From Watersipora subatra (taxonomy: Eukaryota; Bryozoa; Gymnolaemata; Cheilostomatida; Watersiporidae): a stretch of 64,000 nt of DNA. The translations under genes and the position numbers were made by a program. The stretch's first letter is position 1; every line of letters begins with the position of its first letter. This document shows positions 13,040 to 26,500 of the stretch, in pieces. The notes beneath the pieces are model-generated. The model did not search any database. It was not told the origin of the DNA and worked only from the letters and a program-made list of their open reading frames with translations. The stretch is taken from the NCBI RefSeq assembly GCF_963576615.1, contig NC_088708.1:3472001-3536000 (forward strand), given 5' to 3'.

Positions 13040-13190
13040 CAATATATTAACATATGGCAATTTGTTCGCATTGGTATGAAATTAGTTGTGCTGCCATTAG
13101 GTCGAGCGGCAGCATTTGCCGTTGGCTATTTACAGGGTTCCATGTGTTAAGCTGGACTGACCTTTGACACGCTCGCTCTGCTCGATGTCT
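13040..13190 (-). repeat. Dispersed repeat, inverted partner of 3200-3345
   Basis: Diverged reverse complement of the 3200-3345 segment, sharing GTTCGCATTGGTATGAAATT, GGTTCCATGTG, GCTGGACTGACC and GCTCGCTCTGCTC in matching order. It ends a few bases before the transposon copy at 13194, so the two may have travelled together or inserted next to each other. Confidence 0.65.
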
Positions 13191-13193
13191 ATA

Positions 13194-14410
13194 TACCGTA
13201 AAACCTTTATTTGAATGCCATGCCGCTCTATTTTTCAACCTTTCCGCTAAAGTGACGTTCAAATAAAGGGTAGCGGTTGTATTTTTCAAACACTTCATTC
13301 GGAATGCTGAGAAGGTAAATTTAACTCTTTTATGGGCGAATCGAATGCCACCTATATTTTGTACTTTCCTTCGGGTGGTGTGACATTAACCCTTTCGGAT
13401 GCAGGAAATTTGCTAACTTACCTCCAACTTGTCATAGACCTTCAAATAAATATACACGAGGAAGCTGATACACGCATCTACCAGTTGATATTTCTTGCTT
13501 GCAATTAACCTACGATGATCTTATAGCCTGTGTTGCAATTTGTTGGAGTTTTCAAGCTTTTTATCTCATTTTAAATTTGAAGGCATATTTTCATTTTATG
13601 ACTATTTAACAAGGTTGCATAAAGCTCATCGCGCTCATCAATATGTTTCTTACAGTTCACAACCAAAATTGGCTTTTTATGTGTAATAGAACAGGAGTTA
13701 TGAGCATCGCTCCACTGTAAGCCGAGTTTACATAACTGCAATGATGCTATCAAATAATATGCAATAATTTGCAAATTTATGTTTTAAAATATTAATAATC
13801 TATCAAATGCTAAAAATGTATATTCAAGAACAAGTGACATAAACTATGATTATAATACATGCAGCAACAAAAATTAACATTTTAAAACTAATACTAACAT
13901 TTTTAAAACAAAACTATTAGCTTCGTTTGCTCAGCCAGTTGCGTTCTGATAATTGCTTCTGTTTGAAACCATTTCATGTTCCTCTTACTGTTCAATACCT
14001 TCAACCAATGTCTTCTGAGCTCAACCCATCTGCTGCACAGCTGAGCTAGTCGATATTAGCGCCCAAAGAATTTTTAGCAGAGCAAACTTTTACGCGATGC
14101 CATCTTGAATAGAAACTTCTAACGCAAATGAAAAGAAACCATGTGAATCAAAACAGCCTCAAAATACGTAGTAGCATATTTTCCATTATAAATTCGAAAA
14201 CCTTTTCTCACATTGAAGTACCAAGACTGCGTTAAAAAAGAAACTACTATCAGCCTGATACAGTTACTCATTATTATTTCTATCGTGTTGCAATCTAAGT
14301 TTCTAATGAGAAAACCTAAAGATTTTGAGTTGGAAAATGGTCTTCGATACGAACAGAAACAATGAACAAATTAATTGTTATTGAAATAATCAAGTCATTA
14401 TTTGTTAAGC
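13194..14410. mobile_element. DNA transposon (TACCRTAAAACCT family), copy 2, inverted and truncated
   Basis: It starts with TACCGTAAAACCTTTATTTG and then follows the reverse complement of the element at 6485-7880. Shared stretches include the one around ATATCAACTGGTAGA and the GTTGCAAT/CATTTTAATGAGAA region. Similarity fades near 14410 and no second terminal repeat is seen. It lies just downstream of the POLD2 stop codon on the minus strand. The two copies differ at many positions, so neither is recent. Confidence 0.65.
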
Positions 14411-14541
14411 AGTTAAGGCAGCCATGATGTCTTTTTGTTTCATCAAGTCTTCTTCATTATTCCAACTTACCAACTTATTAGGAATGACTTGCTATGAGCC
14501 AGCTGCCTATACAATATCCTAGCTAGAGTACACTCCCACTC

Positions 14542-17500
14542 TTACGATTTAATAAAACTTATCTCAGTCCTAGTAGAAGGCAACTCAGCTAACCTAAAAA
14601 TCTTTTCCATACCTGAGCTGTAGTAATCCCCTTCTAGCGTATTTTGATTCCCGGCAAAGAAGAGGTGAGGACAATTCTTAATGATAAATGGATCATTGTC
14701 TGTGTAAGGATAGCATGCTGCAACACATAGAAGGCAAATGAGTAACGGCCTTGGCAATATGCTGACAAATCAACAATCGCAGTGACCTAAACACACTGTG
14801 GATAGCGTAGCATGAGGCCAATAAAATAGCTGAAAAATGCAGTTCAACGGTTATGAATGTAGTAGACGAGAGGAGGAGCCAATACAAGATTTTCAATCAT
14901 TGTTAAAGTGATTTAAAATTTTCTTTAGTTTCAGCGCATATTTTGAGACAAAATAGGAATGCTCAGGTTTCCTGCTGAATACAATGATGAGACGTTTCAT
15001 TCACAGCCCCAGGGAACAAGGGTAAGACAACTGCTGAGCTCTCCATAATGTTAAATCAGGCCAGTGGCAGAACAGTGTAACATTGTTTTCACGCTAGTAA
15101 GCTCACTACTGCATCCACAAGAGCCTACTTTGGTAAGCAGAAAGTCGAAGGAGAGAAATTTATAATACTGTGAGAGACAGGACCCACCCATGGTGTCAGG
15201 AGCGGTAGGTGCCATGTGGGCCCAGTCTAAGCAGCGCTTCATAATATCTACGCTGTTCTCTAGCTTGCTGTACATCTTAATGTTATTACACGGCTGACCA
15301 CTATGACCAAGTATCCTAAAAACCCAAAGGAACATTCTAGAACATAAAAGATTGCGAGGAGCATAAATGTTAGGTCTCTGTCAAGTAAAAGACCTTCACT
15401 GTTGAGTTAGTCACAATACTAAATGTAATGCTTGACTACTCCGACAATAGCTTTAAGAACACTGACACCTTTGTAACAGCAACTTCCAATTTCTTATCTG
15501 TATGTGAAGGTGGACCAGAACTCAAGCAGTTGCAAAATCTCTTCCTAGCGTTGTTAATATGACAAAACCTGGTCTTTTTTGGACTAAATGATTGTTTAAA
15601 AATAATATACTAAAACAACAAACTAAAATTTTAGAAGATGATCTATAGAAATACAGAGATGCAGAGTTAATACACTGTATTAGAAAGGTACCAACAATAT
15701 AAAGAGATTCCAAACTACGGCGTTTTCGTGATGGTTGCGATTAACTGTTCGTTTTTGAGCTTTTAAGAGCTTGTAATCACATTTCCCCATATTTTGCGCC
15801 TACAATGCAGCAGAGTAAGACATGGCGAACCTTTTGATACCAAATAACTGTAAAGTGAATTTTGTTGCGAGTAAACCTTTAATAGAGGCTCGTATAACAG
15901 TGGCAACAAATTCTACTGATTATGTTGTCTACTCCTATAAAATATCACCACATGCATGTTCTTGGCTTTACTAAGAAGTTCAGGTAACATATTTGTGCCA
16001 GAAGCTTGCTAAGGTGTTAATCCCATCTTGTTCCAAACTGTTAATACTGACAACTAAGGGTTGCCAATATTGTTTGGCACATGCCTGTGCATGTAATGCT
16101 ACTCATTGATTGGTTTCTGGTTTGTTAGCCCCTTGCACCATACATCTGTACATTCTAGGAAATAATAGAAATACATGTAACAATAAGAGTTATATTGTTG
16201 TTATTTCTCCCATACTACTTAGATGGGGCCATAATAACATGTTGCCCAATTTAGTAAATTTGTTAGTAAGCCGAGTAGATGGTGAACTGTGAAGATGGCT
16301 ACAATGAGAAGACTTCACATTTGTCATTAATCTATGTTACAAGATCAGTGCTCGTGTACAAGCATGCCAGACAATTATAAATTGCTCAAAGGTGAAACTA
16401 TTTTTGAAAGAAGTAAAGTTGTCTGCTCAACTATTTTCATAAAAGGTATAGATTTGTTTCTTTTCACCTCTCCTTTAAAGCGTGAACAGGTTGGTTCTAC
16501 CTCAGCTTTCTGCCGGTCTTATTACTGAATATCACAGACTATTAATACTAATCCATACATGTAGTTCTCCTACTCAACTGTTTTGTTTATTTGCATTTTT
16601 ACTAAATAATTCTGACTTATTTTCTTAGTTGTTAAAGTTGAAAATCATGTTACCCTAGGACACTTATATTTCGCTAGTATTTAGTTTCGTGAGTAGCTCA
16701 CAGAGTAAAATTTCGAAGCAACTTAATTTCGCAGCTCTGATGAGTGCGAAAATATAGTGATGTGAAAATAAATGCAGTGGAACAAACATAATTATATTCC
16801 TCAAGTTCGGTTCACCGATAAAAAAATTCAATTTGCGACTAGTTTGTAATTGTGAACCGCAGGTAGAATGATGTGGGCAAGGTCAATAATGCAATTTGAT
16901 CGCTTGCTGCCATTTGTTTCTTGGACTATCAACAGGCCAGTTTTCACTGGGGCAGCTGGCCGGCTGAGCCACCTTAACTTTTTGGGAATTTTTTACGGTA
17001 AGTACAGTCCAACTCAAAAAACTCGCCCTCAGATAAAATGTAACATTTCATCTCAAACACAAGGTCAACTCAAACGGATTTGTTTGGTCAGTTCCAACGC
17101 AATGATAAATTCCTTCAGATAACTCGACCTCAACATCCTTTATTCGAAAAGTAATTTGCCCAACGGCAATGGACGCGGTTTTTATCGCTGTAGAATGTCA
17201 CTTCATTCCAAGCCATAGAGACAAACATCAACTTCTAGTAGTTCTTAGGCATCATTATTATCATCATCAGAGGCAAAATATTTTTTGTTAACGACTTTTA
17301 TAAAGGTTTGCAAAAGATTCAGTTTTATCGATCACCCGCTTGGCCGTGTCCCATCGAAAGCGTAAAAGCCTCCGAATGAACTTAAAATAAAATCCGCAAA
17401 ATTGATCTTTGTTAAAACGCTCAAAAGGAAAAGATGTTTTTTTCTTAGCGTATCAACTGCGGTCATGTTTTGCCTATTTTAATTTAAAAACATCTCGTCA

Positions 17501-20500
17501 GTCACATCACTTAAAACAAAACAAATCTAAAAAAATTACAAGTTATTGAAGAGGTGTCAGTTGTGAATCCAAACCTTTCCAGAGCCATGCTGCTTGTGTA
17601 GTACTGCGAGTGTCAGTGCATGTGTCTTATTTTCTTTCAACACACAGTGCTCACTGCATTGATTGACGTCCCCAGCAAACGATAACGCTAACTAATGCAT
17701 GTGCATTGACATCAAATTCCTATCATTATAAACCATTCCTAATGGGAAAATAATCCTAAATAATTGCAAAATAATAACGTAATAAATTTTGACTGTCAAA
17801 TTATTTTGTCGGTTTATATTTTAACGATGCTATAGTGGTCGTTAAAAACGTTAAAATAAATGTCGTTATAAAATTCAATTATACAGTATCAATGAACAAA
17901 GCTATTTAGTTTCGCTTTTTCGCTCATTTGTTATGATAGTTTAGTTTCGCACATGAAACTTTCGCGAGAGGATGACACCGCGAAAACGCGAAAGTTAGAT
18001 GCCGCGAATACATAAGTGTCCTAGGGTATGCTGGTATTGCAGCATTTCTGAAGACGCAAAAGAATCAGCAACAATTTAACGAGAGCAAATTAAATTTTTA
18101 TAAGCATTCAGTTAAATATGCAGCATCTGAATGTACTATGGAATAGTACGCCGAGGGAGACTAATACAAGTGTTATTTTATATCTAAATCAACAGAGTTC
18201 TTGCTTCATAAGTGAAAACCTTCTGCGGGTCTACATAAGCATGACATGCACTTTACAGCAACTTATGGTGTGTAACACCCGCTGGAATCAACAGAACAGT
18301 TAGCACAGGCGCAAGACTAGGCGTCCCCAGCAGCGACTATCAGGCAGAGATAGGCTGTCCAAAGCTATTATACCAGCCCCATGGGTATGCCTGAACCCAT
18401 GGACCTCGGACCGTCTAGACTTGACTAATTACGACGATGCACTTGGTATATAGCGATACCTCACAAAGGGAGCAGTGTCGATCTTAGACAGGAACTGGAA
18501 GCTATATAGCTGTGTACATCTAGCAAATGGTTCTATGCTCTCTCACCTCAAAACTCACATTTTAGGAAGAGCTGCCGCCCATAGCCTAGAGGCTTGGTTT
18601 TAAATACTTAGCCGCTTTATAGACCTGTGACTACGTTTCTTTTCTATTAATTGGACAATATCTGCCACTTCTGTGAAGGACTGCTAAATTTACTGGATGC
18701 AGACAATTATTAGTGGAACCAATAGTAAATAAAATCATATTTGATATTGTAAAATAGAGACAAGCGACTGAAACCATTTTTCAACTCAAACAAAAGTAAC
18801 ACCGAATCAGATTAAATTGCTCTAGATTGGCTGCAATTATCTTTGATAAATTATCAATTATCTTTGGCTCAGAAGTTGCTGACTGAAAGTCAGCAACTGT
18901 TCTTGACAAATTGATGGCCGCCCTTTATAAATTGATCTTCACCAGAATGCTTTCATCAATCAAACATAGAAAACGTATTGCGCAGTTCTGACCAAATGTT
19001 GAAACATTTACAATAGCAAGTTCTTTTCACTGAAATGTTAGGATTTGAAGCAGCAGTGCTAACCTATCGTCAGCTAGAAACGGTTTGTGAATTTAGAAGT
19101 ATTTGCTTGTATTACTCAGCGGCTTCGGATGAGGGACTCGAATAGCTGACATACAATTAAGGAGCTGTGTGTCATTGTTCACTATTAACTTCTCTTGTAC
19201 AGTAGTTCTATCAGCACAGTCAGCTACATACTACAGCATATCACATACTACAGCATATCACATACTACGGTATATCACATACTACGGTATGTCACATACT
19301 ACGGTATGTCACATAACACTCATCGCACATTAACCTTTGTACAAATTTGGATTTGTCCCCCCTGTGCCATAAATAGCTATAGTTGTATTTAGGAAAACAC
19401 AATAAAAGTAACCTTTTCCATCATACAGCAAATAATCTAGCAACTCTAACCTTTCAACTTTGCTTTAAATTAGAACAGCACACTCTTATTGACTGAAAAA
19501 TATTTTTCTAATGAGTTACCGCTATCATTCAGCTTGTAATATGATTAAAATGCATATATAGTAATTATTTATATATTATATATATATATATATGTTTATA
19601 ACTTTTTGCAGCCCAAGATAATAATTTCAAATGTAAACTACAAGGAGATATTAGAGTGAACATAGAGAAGAGGCCACAGAGACAGGAACATGTAGGTTTA
19701 TATTAAAGTTGCCGTGAACTTGCTCTGTAAATGTTCACACATCTACTTTAACCAGGAGCTAAAGAGAGACAATAACTACTAAACTATCAGCTAAAATAAC
19801 TAGCTTAAAGGCGTGACAGCAGACAAATCTAAGCAGTTTGTAAAAAGAGTTACAACACTGGCAAATATTATTGAAAAAAACAATTTTATAAAATTATTTG
19901 TTTATATTTACATTTCAACGAGAACTCATGTTTTGTGAAAGCCGAAATGTTTAAAGTGTGTATCGGGTTAACAGAGGTTTCCATCAATTGAAAGTATTTA
20001 TGATGACAACAATATCAATATTAATACATAATTAATAATAGCAATAATAATTTTTTCGCCTTATCCCAGTGAATTGGTAAGAGAGGCCTACCTCACTCCT
20101 GCGATGTCACACTCGTAAGGGTTGGTAGATGACTCTAAACATTCATTCTCATCTGCAAACATGCAGGGATGCAAAGGTTGCTGCGGCAGCGTAGCATTGC
20201 TCGGGTCACTCTCGCCAGGCATTATGGTGACCGGCACGGTGCGAGTTAAGAGATTCAGCCAACTGCTCACATCCTTCACAGCATCCACTGTACCGGCCAC
20301 GGCACTTTTCATCAGGTACTTGGCCTGAGACAGAACTCTTACACTACGACTGATGAAAATACCGTTACTAGCAGACATCTGAGAGGGTGACACAGAGCGG
20401 CAGTGATGTCATTACTGATTGTAACTAGCGGGTGATGCAATGCTTATAATAAAATGATGCCGGAACTAAGACTTGATCCCTAATACAACTAATTGTATTT

Positions 20501-23500
20501 TATAATTTGACAAGACAAATTGTCTGCGCCATTTTACTGTACTTGTATCTTCATCAGCGGCTGCTACGAACAGTCCAACCTCTGCTTATAATTACACAAA
20601 ATACGAATTGCTCAAAATATGACATCAGATTAAAGAAAATATTTGACCCTTTGATTGCTGTATGACCATCTTGTTAGGCTTACTGCTATTTGGATAGAAA
20701 TGTTCTTTTTTAATGGATGCATTCCATTTAAACTCACTGGTTTTGATGCACTCAGATCTAGCCTTGCATGTAGCCGCTTGAATAGGTCTAAACTCTTGTC
20801 ATTTTACTAGTTTTGTCATACTCTAAGCTGTCTCTAAATTAAAATAACTGGTTATTAAATTGCTGGATTTACTGTATGTCAAGGCAGTAGCCTTAGAAAG
20901 ACTCCAAATAAAACGAAATTGAATAAATGACCTTGACCTGTCACATGATCAGGTGTTAATTACCCAAACCTGGGAATGCAACGATACAATTTCTTGCTAA
21001 AAGGCCTTCACTGTAGCTGAATATTAATTCATAAACTATGTAAACTGCATCAAGTAGAGGAACCATCAGATGTTCCAGAGTCGAGGGAAAGCAATGGAGT
21101 AGAAGAGCCAGTAAGAGATAATGACCTTATAGTGTTGCTCCTTGTCATGCACCTCAGGACTGACGAGATTACCAGCAACAATCACTCTACAAATCCTTCT
21201 CGCTTCCTCATTTCCAAGAGAGCCACTCACGAAGTCGACAAGGAGTTGTGCGGCCATCGGGCTATGCTTAGAGCCACCAAACTCCAGACCTGATACAAAC
21301 AGTACCTCCCTAAAACAGAAAGAGAGAGAGTAAAGGGGTGGTCACACGAGAGCCGAAACGAACTAAACGACGTCGGTGTCAGTTGTAAACTGTTCGGCCG
21401 AAGACATTTTTGGCCGAAATGAATCATTTCGGTCCTGCTCGAAATTTCGTCGCCGAACCCCTGCTCTTATTGGCCGGCTCAAATTCCAGCGAGCACGCGT
21501 CACATTTTTCCTTACATGTGTGAGCAAAGTTAAAAAAGAAATGAGACGATCTTTTCATTTCGTTAATTAAACAACATGGCCACAACATGAAGCAATTTAC
21601 GACAAGGCTAACTCGGACTTGTGATTGTGTTGCATAAATGTGAGATGTTGCACTTGAGTTTTGCATAAATTTAAGAGAATGTTTGTGATTTTCTTTCGTG
21701 TAGAATAGAAGTAATGTGTCATATTCATCGTGATGAAGAATCATTGACTGATTTATTTATGTAAAACCACAGTACTATGATAAATACTGTTTTTGTTTGT
21801 TATGTACTCAGCATGGAAAAACATTCATATGTTAACAAAAAATATAATTTTGTTGATGGGAAGGGTTGGAAAAATCTTTGTACGAGTGATTTGCTTTGAC
21901 CAGCTGAACGATCTTCTGATAAATCTGCTGCGTAATTATAATTAATAATTGTTCCCCAAAGTTTTTTGTTTACAATAGAAATATTTAGCTCAAATACATA
22001 AAAACTACCAATGAAACAAACAGTGTCCTGTATCCATGCATATGGTATCTAAGAAGTGAAGTGACTTCGGATGCCGTGTGACATGTGGCTTAGCCGAACC
22101 GAAGTAAAACAACCTCCGAACCAAGCACTTCAACCGGAATGGAAAATAATAAACACAAGTGCTTAGCAAGTATCTTTATCAACAGTAGCCATGATTTCAA
22201 AAATTTTAACCGTTTCACCTTCAACTTACTAGAACTTTCCAAGGGTAAATGGCCAAGTAAAAAAGCTCACGAAAATTGAGCTCGAGGTAATGTTAGCAAT
22301 GTCTCGTTGGTTATTTCTAGGTCGCGGGAGAAACAAGTTTTAATTTTGAAGCTGTCTGCTCTATAATAATGTTGTCACGCCTTTAATAAGCCTATAGGAA
22401 ACTAACACAGAATTGACAAAGCTCAAGGTAAGAATAAATGTAACTAACGCATCATCTTGACAGGCGGGAGGCGGAGAAGGTCGGAGTTGGGGGTAGCAAA
22501 CTTCTTCCACGTTGAAATACCCTGGTTTTCTCTCATCCTCCCTGCCTTTAACAGCTACACACACTCCTGCCAGAAAGACACGAGATGTCTAACAATACTT
22601 AAAATACTCTAGAAAACAATATATGTAACTAATTTTGTGGAAACTGCAAACAGAGGCAATAAAATAATATAAATCGCAAACAGTCGATGTCAGTGGATAA
22701 ATTAATAACATTAAAAATGATGTCCAGACAAATCATCTATAGAACATTCTTTCAATTTTTTTAATGCTGGTAAAGGTTAATTTTTGTAAATGATTGTCAT
22801 AACTTGGAAAATGGAATATTGGAACAACAGGTTGTGCTGAGTGTTTTAGTAGGGCAGTTCTAGTACTACTAGTTCTCCAGTATTATTTTCTTACTAACGA
22901 TGTTCATGTGTACTGAGTTGGAAATGAGGCTTGCCTCAGGTTGCTTTTGCATGCAACGACATCGTCTCATATTCTAAGTTTCAGTATTTATGTTTCAGTG
23001 TTGCATAGTGACTATCTCGTGTTACCAGATAGTCAGTATTCTATCAGAAACCATAGATTCCTCAATCAGCCTTAATGTCAACTTATAATGCAATTATAAG
23101 TGTTAGTTGATGTAAGAAGAGGGGTACCTGTAACAAAATTATCAGCTTTGATGTCGCCTATGAGCACAATGCGTTGCAGCATGTCCTCCAGAATGAGTAC
23201 ATCTTCGTCAGAAGTAAAATTATCCATTACGGGCTGTGTCGGAATGTTCAGCTCCTCCCCCAATTCCTTTAATATGCTCGGCTGCAGTGGCATCTGTTTG
23301 AATATTGTTCCGAGAAGCACACACCGTTCTCCAAGCACCACATCACAGATTTGTCGAATAGGAACATCAGAGCCTGCTTACAGCAACATTGTTCCATGTA
23401 ACGGCGTGACAGTTTTGAGTGAATTGTGCAGTGAATGATTGTGCGTGTAGTGAATGATGTAGAATGCAGTAAATGGTCTTGCTAACTGTGCAATAGCACA

Positions 23501-26500
23501 GTTAGCAAGACCATGTTACAAAGATCTTTAAAAAATGACATAGGCTTGATTAGCGGTGGTCAGTTTGGCAAAATATAACATACCTTTACAAATCCTGCAA
23601 CAGAATTTTAGAATATAAACACATGGTGGATGCGCAAGAATGATAGAAAAGCAGGCTTGTTTTCTACCAAGAATCTCTGAAACATCAAAAGGCTAATGTA
23701 GGCTAATACCATTTACAAGATATTATAGGAGGGCAATGACTCTAGCTAGTAACTAATTAGTTAATGAAACGTGAGGTTCTGGTTAATTATATCAAGTGTC
23801 ACAAGACTTTATTTATAGATCTGTCCTTCTCAAATACTCTGATTAGATTGTTTGTGTCCTGCTTATATTAGTTACAGAAGTAAAGCATTAAGAGTACCTC
23901 TGAAGTTCACATAGATTTGATGGAAAAGTATGCAGTAATCATGATACCGACATTGCAGTTGTACAGAGAACTTGCTTTTCATACCCTCCAGTTTTGTGCA
24001 ATTTTTTTGGCTTGGCTAGAATAAATGTAGCAGGAGGCCCAAATGATTGAGTACTGCATGCTGTACTCAAGGTGTTTAGTACAAATGAATGCTGTACACT
24101 GTACAGTGTTCCACTATCATCATAATATGAGAATATGTGGATTGATAAAAGAAGTCATGAAAGCAAAGGGTTTGAATCAGTTAATAGTTATTTGAATACA
24201 ATCATTTATTTAGATAACCAAAGATGAATACCATATCATTGATATACTGGTTTTGTATGATGTCTTTGCTGTCCAAGTGGTTCATTGTAAAGAATGAGAC
24301 TATTTTTTACGGAACAAGAGATCAATAATTTGCTTAATGATAGAAGTTTGCTGCAACCTTTTCGACATCCTGTACATTTATTTATATAGGAAAATGGCAA
24401 TGTGACATACTAATGATTTTCTCATATGCGCAAGCGTATGAGAGCCTCTAAATAAATTGCAAACAAAATAAGTTTATCAATCTGACTATATGCTGCAAAT
24501 ACTAAGGTCTTCGCATTTGCCTCAACAAATCGTAGAATCTAAAACAACAGATAACAAAAAAATTACTATAGACATAAAAATTAAAAAATAAGGAATTATC
24601 TCCACTACGAGGAGCTATGAATTTTTTTTAATCCTAATGGTTTTAACTGTTGTCCATTGCATCCAGCTGTATAGTTGAAGTTATTGATATAGCAGCTTCT
24701 TTGCTACTGCTCATAACATAAAAATACTCTAAAATGATACTACAAGTACAATTGAAATAAATTTGATGGCAGAGGCATCGTAACAAAGGGGCAGCATTTA
24801 TTTCCAATTTTTCCAAAGGCTTTCTTACAAACAAATACACAATACACAAATGTTCACATGAATACTAAAAACATGCTATATCTAAAAATCAGATGATTTT
24901 GTAAAACAGGATCTATCATTTCATTGAGAGGTATCCATCAGTAAGCACAATGCAACTAGATATGAATGATAAAATAATTTCTGATACAACCAGTATGCTG
25001 AACAACGATTTGAAGAGATAACTCCAATTCTAGCAGCATTTAAATAGTTTATTGGCTATCTAAATAGACTTGTTTCTTCCTTACCACAGTGACATGTTTA
25101 AAACTGGAAGCACAAATACAATTCCCATCTTTTATGCTGCTATTTCCAAGTTGTGAATGCTACTTCTATGCACTATCATGAATGGATTAAAGGATATTAG
25201 CACTTCAATCTACATCTATAAACAACGAGTGAATTTGCGTACTGTTTGTTTTGGACATTTAGTATAAGTCATGTATATTTCATGTGAATGCCATGCAGCA
25301 GTGTGTTAATGCTATGCTCTAAATATCAACAATTAAATTTTTAAATCTGAATTTGGCCCACATATATATTTGTGAACGCAATAACCTGATGTAGATCTTG
25401 ATGCTATGAACTTGACTACAGTGAATCTCTGCTGTATCAAACTCCTACTGTGTTTCTACATAATCTTTCTGTACTTTTCTGTTCTCAAAGTATTTACCTG
25501 ATTGTCTAATTTGCTTATTAGTTGCTTGCTCTTGAGAAATTGTTAGAAAAGAAAACACAAACATATTCTGAAGGTATGCCAAACTCACAAGAAAAACTTC
25601 CATCCAGATTTAGCAATAAACTTGTCTAGATGGGCCCAAACATGGTTAGTTACACACTGAATGTAAAACAAGAAAAGCAGACGTTAATAAAAATATTTAA
25701 TCTCATCTTAAATGCAAAAAGAATCCGTCACATGGAGGTAAGATCTATCCCATTTTATTTTTGCCACACTTGAATATTAACAAACAGTGGTAGCGATATG
25801 TATCCTGATAATGATTTTTTTGAGATGTTAACATTAATGGACATATTGAAAATTTAAAATGCAGTTTTACCCCAAATTTTGATGTGAGATGTACTTGAAT
25901 TGATGGATGTTGAGTTCGAAAATCCAGGAATATTATCCTTTGGGATGCAGCTTGGGCGAACGTTTATTCTACACTGACAACACTATAAATTTTTACAAAA
26001 AAATATTATCAGGGATGCGTGATTACTGAAGTAAATTATAATCATTATAATAGTTTTATGCCACTATTGCAGGTGTTTCCAAGATACTTTTGTATTACAA
26101 TGAGTGTCGATATATTTTTTCACTACTGCTGCTTCATTTTGGGAGCTTAAAGAATAGAGAAAGCATAATATTATTATGCTTCATTAGTTATCTTGAGGTG
26201 TTGACTGATGTTCTAAAAAAAGAATCAAGGAGATTGACCCCCTAGAAGCTGATATATAGACAGCCAAACACAGGTTTATCTAATAAAGAATCAGAGGAAA
26301 ACCCTTCGAAAATCCCGAAAAATGTGACGTATAAAATCGACTTAATGGTCATGTGCCGGAGTTGCGCACACTTACCACCGTTACTTACAATGATTGTTTT
26401 GGCTACGAGATGTGAAACGCTTCTCGCGATAGTAAATAATTTACATACTAGCTCTGGTTTCTCAGGAAAATCATCCAAACATTGTGTGGTAAAGGCATTT

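Larger units (their letters stand above)
18029..20091. other. POLD2 intron 5, remaining part, mostly unremarkable
   Basis: It contains a small hairpin at 18875-18897, a 17-bp tandem repeat at 19227-19311 and a TA microsatellite near 19570-19595. Otherwise nothing is recognised. A stretch near 18340-18440 looks vaguely tRNA-like on the minus strand but is not convincing. Confidence 0.4.

Noticed and set aside
14404-14490. Minus-strand reading NNEEDLMKQKDIMAALTA then stop as a POLD2 last exon
   Set aside because: An acceptor exists, but the residues do not resemble the POLD2 C-terminus.
18340-18440. tRNA-like B box (GGGTTCAGGC) on the minus strand
   Set aside because: No convincing A box or cloverleaf; too weak to list.
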